A DNA stretch of 64,000 bases, taken from Phytohabitans suffuscus. GTDB taxonomy: Bacteria; Actinomycetota; Actinomycetes; Mycobacteriales; Micromonosporaceae. Every line of letters starts with the position of its first letter. Within the stretch, counting starts at the first letter, position 1. The stretch covers positions 8,618,320 to 8,682,319 of the forward strand of contig NZ_AP022871.1 in assembly GCF_011764565.1 (NCBI RefSeq). Reading direction: 5' to 3'. The notes under the pieces were generated by a model. The model saw only the letters and a program-made list of their open reading frames with translations, ran no database searches and had not been told where the DNA came from. The translations under genes were made by a program, and so were the position numbers. Positions 17,847 through 26,347 of the stretch are shown here, in pieces.

Positions 17847-18017
17847 ATCGCCTCCCCAACTCACGTAGATCGATGGAGACGAATATACATGAGTGTCGAA
17901 AAGTTTCCGGAAGGTGGCCGCCAAGATCCGTCCGATCCCCGACAGTCGCGCGACATCGGCACCGCCGAGGCGCCACCATCGGGCCGACCAATCAAGATCT
18001 TCGACGCGGGAGTCGGG

Positions 18018-18602
18018 ATGAACGGTGGCGTCGTACTGGGGATCGTGGGTGGGCTCGGCTGCCTGCTGGCCGTGATCGTCGTCGGTTGGGCGCTCGCCGC
18101 CTACAACCGGCTGGTCCGCCAGCGCAACCAGGTGCAGGCGTCGTGGGCGCAGATCGACGTGCAGCTCAAGCGCCGCCACGACCTGATCCCCAACCTGGTG
18201 GAGACCGTGAAGGGGTACGCCGCGCACGAGCGGGGCACGCTCGACGCGGTGGTCGCCGCCCGCAACAACGCGGTCACGGCGGCCACGCACGGCCCGGGGG
18301 TCGGCGGGCGGGCGGCCGCGGAGAACGTGCTGACCCAGACGCTCGGCCGCCTCTTCGCGCTCGCCGAGGCGTACCCGGACCTCAAGGCCAACCAGAACTT
18401 CGCCGCGCTCCAGGCCGAGCTGGCCAACACCGAAGACAAGATCGCGTACGCGCGGCAGTTCTACAACAGCGCCGTGCAGACGTACAACACGAGCGTGCAG
18501 TCGCTGCCCACCAACATCGTCGCCGGCGCCGGCGGCTTCCGCACGACGGACTTCTTCGAGGCCGGCGGCGGCGAGCGCGGCCCGGTCCAGGTCCGGTTCT
18601 AG
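18018..18602 (+). CDS. LemA family protein
   Basis: A 194-residue membrane-anchored protein. One N-terminal membrane helix (GIVGGLGCLLAVIVVGWALA) precedes the LemA signature AYNRLVRQRNQVQASWAQID and QLKRRHDLIPNLVETVKGYA, then long helices with NQNFAALQAELANTEDKIAYAR and FYNSAVQTYNT. LemA proteins are conserved cell-envelope proteins of poorly defined role. The downstream DUF2207 gene (10 bases away) is a usual partner. The ATG at 18018 follows CGGGAG; the upstream in-frame sequence is noncoding. Confidence 0.92.
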   Translation: MNGGVVLGIVGGLGCLLAVIVVGWALAAYNRLVRQRNQVQASWAQIDVQLKRRHDLIPNLVETVKGYAAHERGTLDAVVAARNNAVTAATHGPGVGGRAAAENVLTQTLGRLFALAEAYPDLKANQNFAALQAELANTEDKIAYARQFYNSAVQTYNTSVQSLPTNIVAGAGGFRTTDFFEAGGGERGPVQVRF

Positions 18603-18611
18603 CGGCCTCCC

Positions 18612-20460
18612 GTGGACAACCGGGCACTGCTCGACCTCGCGGTCAGCGGGATCGCCGTCGGCGGCTGGTTCCTCGCGTACGGGCTGGCCCGGCTGGTCAC
18701 CCGCCCGGCCAGCCCGCCGCCCGAGCCGGCCACGCCGGACCTCGGCCCCGAGCCGCCGGCCGTGGTGAGCCTGCTGGTCAACCGGTGGGCGATCACCGAG
18801 GACGCGGCCGAGTCGACGCTGCTGGACCTGGCCGCGCGCCGCTTCGTCGAGCTGCGCCAGCCGGGCAACGAGCCGGCGCAGACCACCGTGCACCTGCCGG
18901 CCGCCGCGCCGGACGAGAGCGGCCTGCGGCCGTACGAGCGGCGGGTGCTGAGCCGGGTGCGCGGCCTGGCGGTCGGCGGCGTGGTACCGCTGACCGCGCT
19001 CACGTTCCGCGACCAGGCGCAGGCCAAGAGCTGGAACAAGCGGCTGCGCGCCGAGGTGGTCGCCGACGCCCGCGCGGCCGGCCTCTCCCGGCGCCGCTTC
19101 GGCCCCGGCGTGGTCGGCGCGCTGGTCGCCCTGGCGGCGCTCGCCGCGGTCGTGACCGGCGCCGCCGCGTTCCACTATGGAGTGTGGAGCGAGTCGGAGG
19201 ACAACGCCGGCTTCGCGGCCGGCATCGTCACGCTCGTCTTCCTCAGCGGGATCGCCGCCGTCTCCCCCGGCGAGCGGGACACCCCGCTGGGCCGGCGGGT
19301 GGCCGCCCGCTGGCTCGGCGTACGCGACTGGCTCCGCGGCCACGAGCAGTTCGCCGAGCTGCCGCCCGCCTCGGTCGCCGTGTGGGACCGCTACCTCGGC
19401 TACGGCGCGGCGGTCGGCGCCACCCACCTCACCAGCGCCGTCCTCGACCTGGGCATGGGCAACCGCGAGCTGGTCTGGTCGTCGTACGGCGGCACCTGGC
19501 ACCGCGTCCGCGTCCGGTACCCGCGCTTCTGGGGCCGCTACGGCCGTACCACCTCGAAGCTGGTCGTCCGCGCGGTCGTCCCGACCGTCGCGGGCGCCGT
19601 CCTGCTGCGCTTCGCGCCCGGCGGCCTGGACTCCCTGCCCGACCTCGACGGCCGCGGCCTGCGGGTCCCCGACCTGGTGACCAACGCGGTGCTCGCGGTC
19701 GGCCTCCTGCTCGTCGCCGCCGGCCTCTACCGGCTCGTGCGCACGCTCGCCGACCTGGCCACCGAACGCACGGTCACCGGCGAGGTGCTGTGGCTGGAGG
19801 TCTGGCTCTCCAACAGCGGCAACGACAACGACCGGCCGCCCACACCCTGGCTGCACTACCTGGCGGTCGACGACGGCACCGACGACCGCACCACCGCCTG
19901 GGCCTGCCCAGCGAGTGGGCCGGCCGCTGCCACGACGGCGACACCGTGACGATCCGGGTACGCCCGTGGAGCCGCCGGATCGTCGACCTCACCGTCGCCG
20001 GCCACGGCCGCTCCCGCGAGCTGGTCGAACCGCCCACCGGCGACATCGCCGCGCCCGGCACACCCCGCGCCAGCCCGACCCCGCCGGCCTGCTGACGCCC
20101 GACGAGGTCGCCCGCGCCCTGGGCCGCCCGGTGCGCCCCGGCGACTCGATGGCCCTGGGCGGCTTCCTCGGCGGCGCCCAGTACCTGTCCGCCGACCGCG
20201 GCAGGCCCCTCCTGCTCGTACAGACCCTCGCCGGCACCCCCGCCCGCCTGGCCTGGCGCGCGAACTCACGCGGCCAGGCACTGCCCGGCATCGGCGACGG
20301 CGCCTACACCTCCGGCGACCGCGCCGCGCTGCGCGTGGGCGACACCACCGTCGTGTTCACGCTCATGGGCGAGGCCCGCGACCGCCAGCCCTACCTGCCC
20401 TGGCTCGCCGCCCAGTGCGCCACCAGGCTCGACCAGAACGCCCAGGGCCGGAAACTCTGA
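18612..20460 (+). CDS. DUF2207-type membrane protein, LemA partner (two frameshifts)
   Basis: Starts at GTG 18612 (VDNRALLDLAVSGIAVGGWF), ten bases after lemA. The first ~430 residues run in one frame with a cytoplasmic region (VNRWAITEDAAESTLLDLAA, ARRFVELRQPGNEP) typical of DUF2207 and membrane helices near residues 165-185, 200-215, 310-330 and 355-375. The frame then shifts at about 19903 (to PSEWAGRCHDGDTVTIRVRP) and again in CCCC at 20063-20066 (to LLTPDEVARALGRPVRPGDS). Adding one base at each place gives a single 616-residue protein with an extra C-terminal domain ending NAQGRKL. The C-terminal part could instead be a separate small gene, but no start is evident. Confidence 0.75.
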
Positions 20461-20536
20461 GCTACCGCGACGTCCGCGCCGGTCCGGACCGTTGCTCCCG
20501 CGGCCTCACCCGCCGCGGCTCCAGACCCGAGGCACA

Positions 20537-20584
20537 GATCGTGGTACCTGGCCGCGGCCATGGCAGCAGCCACGTACCACGATC
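20537..20584 (+). repeat. 48-bp palindromic element, variant core (family A)
   Basis: The termini GATCGTGGTAC and GTACCACGATC are as in the other copies and the length is again 48 nt, but the interior (CTGGCCGCGGCCATGGCAGC) differs. A related, more diverged copy is at 37440-37489. Confidence 0.75.
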
Positions 20585-20596
20585 CACCCACAACAC

Positions 20597-20644
20597 GCGG
20601 GTGGCGGGCGGCGCGGGTGGCGGGCGGCGCGGGTGGCGGGCGGC
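20597..20644. repeat. 16-bp tandem repeat x3
   Basis: Three exact copies of GCGGGTGGCGGGCGGC directly after the palindromic element; a further partial copy follows. Confidence 0.8.
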
Positions 20645-20765
20645 GCGGTGGAGCTTGGCTGCGTGATCGCGCAGGGTTGGACACGAATCGGCAACGGCCG
20701 GTGACGGGGGTCGCCGCCGGTTGCTTGCATTGACGCGGGTCGGCGGTGAAAGGGGAGTCTTGTCG

Positions 20766-21389
20766 ATGGCGAGTTCCGGCCGCACGCGGTTGGCGGCCGC
20801 CGGGGCCGCCGCGCTGGTGCTCCTGGGCTGGCGGTGGCGGCGCGGCCGGCGGGGGCGGAGCCGCCGGCCGAGATGGAGCCGCCGACGGGGGTGCCGCCGC
20901 GCACCCCGATCGCCTCGACCACCGTGCCCCGGCCGCCCACGGCGTGGGCCCAGGTGTCGTGTGCCACCGGCGCGGTCACCGCGCACGAGGTGGGGCGCGA
21001 CGAGCTGGGCCTGCCGACCCTGCGGATCCGGGCTGGATCCAGCCGTGCGCGGGGCGCAGGCCGAGCGGTCCGACGGCTTCGCCGTGATCAGGTACTTTCC
21101 CGGCAGCGGCATGCGCAGCCGGCACATCGAGCCGTACATCGCGCCGCCCGCGCCGACCGGGTTCGACTTCCGGGTCGACGCGCCGGCCGGCGACGGTATC
21201 CACGGGCCGGTGCGGGCGCTCTGCGTGGCGTACTCCTTCGACGGGCGCGCCGCCTGCGTCGGGCTGGACACCGGCGCCGACGGCACGCTGGTCGTCACCG
21301 ATGTACCGGCCGACGACCCGCGGGTGCTGGTCCGGATCGGCGTCGAGCACGTCTACGCCACCAACCCGACCTGCGGGACCTGCGTATGA
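20766..21389 (+). CDS. Secreted six-cysteine protein, copy 1 (three frameshifts)
   Basis: The start ATG has a strong AAAGGGGAG site. The signal peptide MASSGRTRLAAAGAAALVLL continues after a frame break (GGG at 20825-20827) as LAVAARPAGAEPP. Further single-base deficits at 21028-21029 and in GGGG at 21051-21054 pass through GWIQPCAG into QAERSDGFAVIRYF. Adding one base at each site gives 208 residues. The mature part has six cysteines: VSCATG, QPCAG, ALCVAY, AACVGL and the terminal TCGTCV. The same six cysteines occur in the same order in the protein at 53894-54409, which supports the corrected reading (GWIQPC aligns with AWHLDC). Family unknown to me. The stop overlaps the start of a LuxR-type regulator. 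Confidence 0.72.
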   Translation: MASSGRTRLAAAGAAALVLLGWRWRRGRRGRSRRPRWSRRRGCRRAPRSPRPPCPGRPRRGPRCRVPPARSPRTRWGATSWACRPCGSGLDPAVRGAQAERSDGFAVIRYFPGSGMRSRHIEPYIAPPAPTGFDFRVDAPAGDGIHGPVRALCVAYSFDGRAACVGLDTGADGTLVVTDVPADDPRVLVRIGVEHVYATNPTCGTCV

Positions 21390-22507
21390 CCGCGCCGGTG
21401 CGGTCGCTGATCGCGTGGGGGGCCTCGCCCGCGGCCGACCTGGTCTACCGGCGGCTCGTCACGTTCGGCCGGGCGACCACGGGTGAGCTGCGCCAGGAGC
21501 TGGGCATGTCGCGGCAGTGGGTCGCCGAGGCCCTGGACGAGCTGGCCGGGCTCGGCGCCGCCGCGCCGCACCGGGTGGCCGGGCCGGGTGGCGGCGTCGT
21601 GTGGGTGCCGCGCCGCGACGTGCCCCCGCCGCCGCGCACCGGCCCGGCCGGAGGCGACCGCGAGCGGCGGGTGTCGGCGGTGCTGTCGGTGGTGACCGAC
21701 CTGGTGCCCCGCGCCACCGACCTCGGCGACGGGCTGCGGCACCTGCGTTCGCGGGCGTTGACCCGGGCCCGGCTCGGCGAGCTGGTGCGGGTCGCCAGCC
21801 ACGAGCACCTGGCGATGAACCCCGAGCCGGTCTTCGACGCCGAGGCCGCCCGCCCGGCCGTCGCCATGGACCGCGCGCTGCTGCACCGTGGCGTGCGGAT
21901 GCGGGTGCTCGGCGTCCAGCCGGCCAGCCCCGACCCGATGGTCCGGTGGGGGCGGACCGCCCAGGACGCCCAGCCCGCCTACCGGGCGGCGCAGACGGTA
22001 CCCATGAAGCTCATCGTGGTCGACCGCAAGGTGGCGCTGTTTCCGGTGGCGCCCGCCGACGTCGACCGCGGCTACCTCGAAGTCACCCAGCCACCGGTCG
22101 TCGCCGCGCTGGTGACGCTCTTCGAGCGGCACTGGGCGGCCAGCCGACCCGCACAGGAGTACCGCATGGCCAGTATCGCCCTCGAACCCCGTGAGCAGGC
22201 GCTGGTGGAGCTGCTGGCCCGCGGCCACACCGACTCGTCGGCCGCCCGCGAGCTGCGGATCAGCACCCGTACCGTCTCCACGATCGTCCGTTCCCTGATG
22301 GACCGGTGCGGGGTGGACAACCGCTTCCAGCTCGGCCTGGCGCTGGGCGTGCGGCACCTCGTCTCACCCCGGAGCCCGGCGAGCCACCCGAGCCGCGGTA
22401 GCCACCCGCCCAGCCGCGGACCTCAAGCGCCCTTGAGGTCGAGTGACTTTCACCAATCCCGTCCGCGCTCACCCTCGTACGCCGAGAATGCCGGGTATGC
22501 GAGGTAG
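21386..22507 (+). CDS. LuxR-type regulator with N-terminal winged-helix domain, copy 1
   Basis: A 373-residue regulator coupled to the six-cysteine gene by ATGA. Residues ~15-60 form a TrmB-like winged helix (ADLVYRRLVTFG, RQELGMSRQWVAEALDELAG). A central effector-like domain contains EHLAMNPEPVF and VPMKLIVVDRKVALFPV. Residues ~265-330 are a LuxR HTH (LEPREQALVELLARGHTDSS, ARELRISTRTVSTIVRSLMD, GVDNRFQLGLALG). The protein at 54406-55446 is a clear paralogue with the same architecture. The last ~45 residues are low-complexity and may not be conserved. It probably controls its own operon; the signal is unknown. Confidence 0.88.
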   Translation: MTAPVRSLIAWGASPAADLVYRRLVTFGRATTGELRQELGMSRQWVAEALDELAGLGAAAPHRVAGPGGGVVWVPRRDVPPPPRTGPAGGDRERRVSAVLSVVTDLVPRATDLGDGLRHLRSRALTRARLGELVRVASHEHLAMNPEPVFDAEAARPAVAMDRALLHRGVRMRVLGVQPASPDPMVRWGRTAQDAQPAYRAAQTVPMKLIVVDRKVALFPVAPADVDRGYLEVTQPPVVAALVTLFERHWAASRPAQEYRMASIALEPREQALVELLARGHTDSSAARELRISTRTVSTIVRSLMDRCGVDNRFQLGLALGVRHLVSPRSPASHPSRGSHPPSRGPQAPLRSSDFHQSRPRSPSYAENAGYAR

Positions 22508-22514
22508 GTCGTTG

Positions 22515-23696
22515 ATGTTTACTTCCATCGCGGCGGTCCTGCTCCTTCCCGCCTGTCTGCTGCTGCCGGCCTGCGGCCGCGGCGACCGGAAGGACCCGGA
22601 TGGCACGGCGACGCCCACGGCGTCCCCTCCCCCGGCGCGGCCGGCGACGCTGACCGTCGCGGCGGCGGGCGACCTGTTCGTGCAGCCCGAGCTGGTCGCG
22701 CAGGCGCGGGCCGACGCGCGGGCGGCCGGCGAGCCCGGGTACGACTTCAGGCAGATCATGGCGGCGATCGTGCCGGCGGTACGGGCCGCGGACGTCGCGG
22801 TCTGCCACGTCGAGCAGCCGCTGGGCCCGGAGCGCGGCCCGTTCACCGGCTTCCCGATCTTCAACTCGCCGGTGGAGCTGGCCGACGCGGCGGCGGCGAC
22901 CGGCTTCGACACCTGCTCGACCGCCTCCAACCACACGCTCGACTACGGGCCCGAGGGCGTCACCCGCACCCTGGATCACCTCGACCGGGTGGGTCTGCGC
23001 CACACCGGCTCGGCCCGCTCGGCGCGCGAGGCGGCCACCCCGAACGTCTTCGACGTGCGCGGTGTCAAGGTGGCGCAGCTGTCGTACACGTTCAGCTTCA
23101 ACGGCATCGACCGCCCGCCGGGCCGAGCCTGGATCGCCAACCTGATCGACCCGAAGGCGATCCTCGCCGAGGCGAAGCGGGCCCGCAGCGCCGGCGCGGA
23201 GATCGTCATCGTCTCCCTGCACTGGGGCACCGAGTACCAGAACGAGGCCGACGTGGGCCAGGTCGGGCTCGCGCGCCAGCTGCTGGCCAGCCCGGACGTC
23301 GACCTGATCGTCGGGATGCACGCCCACGTGGTGCAGCCGTTCGAGAAGATCGGCGACAAGTGGGTCGCCTACGGCCTCGGCAACCTGCTGGTCCGCTTCC
23401 AGGACGGCTCGCCGGAGAACACCGCCGACTCGGTGCTGCCCACCTTCACCTTCGCCGAGGTGGCGCCCGGCAGGTGGCGGGTGAGCGGCGTCGAGGTGCG
23501 GCCGATCTTCATGGACTACCGCCCGAAGGCCCGGCTGGTCGACCTGACCACGGCCAGGACCGGCGGCGGCGCCCGCGCGGCCGACTACGCCCGCATCGCC
23601 GGCCGCATCAGCGGGTACGTGAACCTGCGCGGCGCCGCCTCCGGCGGGCTGCGGATCAGCGACGGCCCCGCCGCGACCCCGGCCACCGCGGACTAG
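22515..23696 (+). CDS. CapA-family lipoprotein (metallophosphatase-like)
   Basis: A ~393-residue exported protein starting at ATG 22515, with GAGGTAGG just upstream. The signal MFTSIAAVLLLPACLLLPAC contains two LPAC lipoboxes; the second suits a longer helix. The body is a CapA/PgsA-type calcineurin-like fold: AAAGDLFV at the start, CHVEQPLG (E of the metal site), STASNHTLDYG, SLHWGTEY and VGMHAHVVQPFE carry the expected His/Asp/Asn ligands. CapA homologues in actinobacteria are of uncertain function; in Bacillus the family is needed for poly-gamma-glutamate export. Nothing here suggests a complete Pgs system. Confidence 0.9.
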   Translation: MFTSIAAVLLLPACLLLPACGRGDRKDPDGTATPTASPPPARPATLTVAAAGDLFVQPELVAQARADARAAGEPGYDFRQIMAAIVPAVRAADVAVCHVEQPLGPERGPFTGFPIFNSPVELADAAAATGFDTCSTASNHTLDYGPEGVTRTLDHLDRVGLRHTGSARSAREAATPNVFDVRGVKVAQLSYTFSFNGIDRPPGRAWIANLIDPKAILAEAKRARSAGAEIVIVSLHWGTEYQNEADVGQVGLARQLLASPDVDLIVGMHAHVVQPFEKIGDKWVAYGLGNLLVRFQDGSPENTADSVLPTFTFAEVAPGRWRVSGVEVRPIFMDYRPKARLVDLTTARTGGGARAADYARIAGRISGYVNLRGAASGGLRISDGPAATPATAD

Positions 23697-24103
23697 AGAC
23701 CCTCCGGGGTCAGGGTCCGAGCGGACAGCGCGGCGCCCGTGGTGGTCCGCGGAGATCCGCCGGGGTCAAGGAAACGATCTGCCGAACAGGTCACTGTGTG
23801 TCCGCTGGTCTGTCCGCCCGATGCGGAGACTGGGGGTCGGTTCCGGTGGATCGTGGTACGGATCCGCCCCCCTGGGGGCGGTTTCATACCACGATCCGTG
23901 GCCGGCAGGCGCGCATTCGAGGGCAGGGGTGGCGGCGGCGCCGAACTCGCCCTGGTTTGTTCTCCTTGTCAGGGTGATCGTGGACCGGGCCCGAGGGATC
24001 GGTTCCGGCTGATCGCGGACGCGAGCCACCCCCGGCCGCCGCCCATCCGCTCAACCCTGACCGCGAAAGCTCGATAGGGCCGGGGTGGACACGGCGTCCT
24101 AAC
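23697..24103. other. Intergenic region carrying a palindromic element
   Basis: 407 bases between capA-like and coiled-coil genes. The 48-bp palindrome at 23849-23896 lies in a longer repeat: left flank TCTGTCCGCCCGATGCGGAG and GGGGGTCGGTTCCGGTG, right flank GCCGAACTCGCCCTGGTTTG. The same flanks recur around 36895 and 60921. No coding sequence seen. Confidence 0.7.
23849..23896 (+). repeat. 48-bp palindromic element (family A, copy 2)
   Basis: GATCGTGGTACGGATCCGCC ... GTTTCATACCACGATC around CCCCTGGGGG; same orientation as copy 1. It shares about 200 bp of flanking similarity with the copy at 60921-60968. Confidence 0.88.
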
Positions 24104-25694
24104 GTGATCGCCGTGACCGACGGGAGTGCCTTCACCGACTGGTTGAGGTCCGACAACTGGCAGGACTACCGGCAGCAGCGCGCCATCCGCGAGCTGGGCG
24201 ACGAGGTCTCCTCGCTCAGCTCGTCGCTGCACACCCAGCGGCGCGAGAGCAGCCGGCTGCGCTCGGAGCTGAGCAGGCTGCAGGGCACGGTGGAGGTCCG
24301 GCTCGACCGGCTGACCCGCGCGTTCGACGCGTTCGTCGAGCTGAGCGACCTGCGCGTGACGCTCGCCATGTTCGACCCGCCCGCGCTGGTGCGGCACCGC
24401 GCCCGCCAGGTGATCGCCGCGGTCAGCCAGGGCCAGGAGCCGCCGCCGGCCGACTTCGCCGACGTGCCCGGCTACTGGCTCGCGCCGGCCACGACCGCGC
24501 TCGTGGCCCTGCTGCGCGGCGAGGACGCGGCCGCACCGCTCGCCCTCGCCGCCGGGCGCGACGGGGCGCGCACCGCGCTGCTGCTCACCCTCACCGCGAC
24601 GGTCGCCGGCCGCGACGACCTGAGCGCGCGGTGGCTGCCGGAGGCGCTGGGCCCGCTCGACGCCGGCCGGCCGGTCAGCCGCGCTGTCCGTACACTGTGG
24701 ATGGACGCGGCGTTCGGGCGGTTCGGGCCGCGGGGCGGGCGTTGCTGGACGGGCGGCTGGCCGCGCTCGTCGACGGGCTCGACCCGAGCGGGAGAAGGCG
24801 GCGGCCGAGGCGTGGCGGGCCCGGGTCGACGCGCTGCCCGCCACCGTCCCGCGCCCACAGTCCATCCTGGACCCGGTGGCCGGCGCCGAGGAGGCGCTCG
24901 CCGCCGGCGCCCGGCTGGCCGCGCTGCGCGAGCTGTGCGCGGGCACCGCGGCGCCGGCCGGCACCGACACCCCGGCCACCTCGCTCGCCGGCGTCCTGCG
25001 GGCGCTGGTCGACGAGGGTACGGGCGAGGAGGCCCCGCTGCTGCGCCGGGCGGCCGAGCTGCGCGCGGTCGTCGAAAACCGGGAGTACACCGCGGACGAG
25101 CAGTGGGCGGCACCGGTCGGCACCGCGCTGGAGCTGCTGCTCGCCGACGCGTTCACGCCGGACGGCGGCCCGCTGGCCCGCACCGCCCGCGCGGCCGGCG
25201 CCCGCTGGCTGCTGCCCAACGCGCAGCGGCTGGCCGCCGGCGCCGCCACCGACCCGCCGCGCGAGGCGACCGCGTCGATCGAGCACCTGCCGGTCCGGGT
25301 CCGCACCGGCGCGCCGCCGGACGGCCTCGACGCCGTCGACCGCAGGATCGACTCCCGGTACCCCGGATCGCCCGTGCCCACCAGGGCGACCGTCGCCGTG
25401 GCCGCCGCCGGCGCGGTGCTGCTGCCGCCGCTCGCCGCCTGGCCGAACGCCCTCGCGGTGATCGCCACGCTCGCCGGCGCCGGACTGCTGGTCGCCGCCG
25501 CGGTGCGCTGGCGCGGCGAGGTGCGGCAGCGGGCGGAGCGCCGCGAGCGGCACGCCGCCTCCCTGGCCGGCGCCCGGCAGCGCGCCGAGCGTGCCGCCGG
25601 TGAGCTCGGCGACCTGCGCGACCGCCTGGCCGCCGCCGCCCAGCGCGCCGGCGACGACCTCGACGCGGTCAAGTCGTCGCTGGGCGGCGGGTGA
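24104..25694 (+). CDS. Coiled-coil membrane protein, hypothetical (two frameshifts)
   Basis: The N-terminal ~75 residues contain a heptad-rich coiled coil (QQRAIRELGDEVSSLSSSLH, ESSRLRSELSRLQGTVEVRL). The frame breaks in GGG at 24716-24718 (to AVRAAGRALLDGRLAALVDG) and in CCC at 24783-24785 (to EREKAAAEAWRARVDALPAT). Each is repaired by one base, giving 530 residues. A hydrophobic hairpin (VAVAAAGAVLLPPLAAWPNA, LAVIATLAGAGLLVAAAVRW) near residues 430-470 precedes a C-terminal amphipathic helix (RQRAERAAGELGDLRDRLAA). I do not recognise the family; it resembles envelope or cytoskeletal scaffold proteins only in composition. Start GTG 24104 or GTG 24113. Confidence 0.68.
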
Positions 25695-25719
25695 CCGGTG
25701 GACCCGCGCGCCGCCGGCC

Positions 25720-26247
25720 TCAACGGGTGCGGCGCCCGCCCGCCGGCGGATCCACCCACACCACTGTCCGAACGGGAGCCCAGCGCGCCCGGTAGGCGGC
25801 CAGGAGCGCGGTGAGCACGAGGATCGAGCCGACCAGCACGGCGAGGAACGCGGCGACCAGCGCCGCCTTCGACGCGTTCGACCGGTCGTCGCCGTCCACC
25901 CGCTCCAGCAGCACCAGCAGCGGCGCGAGCACGACCGCCGGGACCAGCAGCCAGCAGAACGCGTACGTGCGGGCGACCTCGGCCACCCGCACGCGCGACT
26001 CGCCCTCGATCCGGTACCGGGTGGCCGCCCGCAGCCGGAACCCGCGCGGCGGCGTGCTGAAGGCCCGCTCCTGGCTCAGGTAGCACCGGGAGAGCGGGAC
26101 GACCGGCAGGCCGAAGGCGACGACCCAGCAGGTGGCGAAGCGGCCGCCGCTCCCGTCCGGGCGGGTGAAGCCCTTCAGCTCCCGCCCGAACCCGTTGCGA
26201 CTCGACGTCGGGCGCGGGAAGGCGGTCGGCCAGACAGCGTCGGGCAT
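25720..26247 (-). CDS. Small membrane protein, hypothetical
   Basis: A 175-residue protein starting MPDAVWPTAFPRPTSSRNGF. A charged N-terminal half contains two cysteines (FATCWVV, SRCYLSQ), and two membrane helices follow (AFCWLLVPAVVLAPLLVLLE and AALVAAFLAVLVGSILVLTA). It is convergent with the coiled-coil gene and divergent from the SpoIIE gene; function not recognised. Confidence 0.72.
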   Translation of the reverse strand: MPDAVWPTAFPRPTSSRNGFGRELKGFTRPDGSGGRFATCWVVAFGLPVVPLSRCYLSQERAFSTPPRGFRLRAATRYRIEGESRVRVAEVARTYAFCWLLVPAVVLAPLLVLLERVDGDDRSNASKAALVAAFLAVLVGSILVLTALLAAYRARWAPVRTVVWVDPPAGGRRTR

Positions 26248-26347
26248 GAAGGAATCGTATCGACGCCGGCCAAGGTCGCGAGCCGTTCCGCGAACGCGGT
26301 GGACCTGGGTTCCCACGAACCCGGGCCGGGATGCGAGGCTGTCGGTC

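Larger units (their letters stand above)
20461..20765. other. Intergenic region with palindromic element and 16-bp tandem repeat
   Basis: 305 bases between the DUF2207 gene and the six-cysteine gene. It contains a divergent member of the 48-bp palindrome family (20537-20584) and three copies of a 16-bp unit GCGGGTGGCGGGCGGC (20597-20644). An AAAGGGGAG ribosome-binding site precedes the next gene. No coding sequence seen. Confidence 0.7.

Noticed and set aside
24104..25694. Pseudogene call for the coiled-coil protein
   Set aside because: Two same-direction single-base deficits restore one full-length frame; an assembly error is more likely, so it is kept as CDS.
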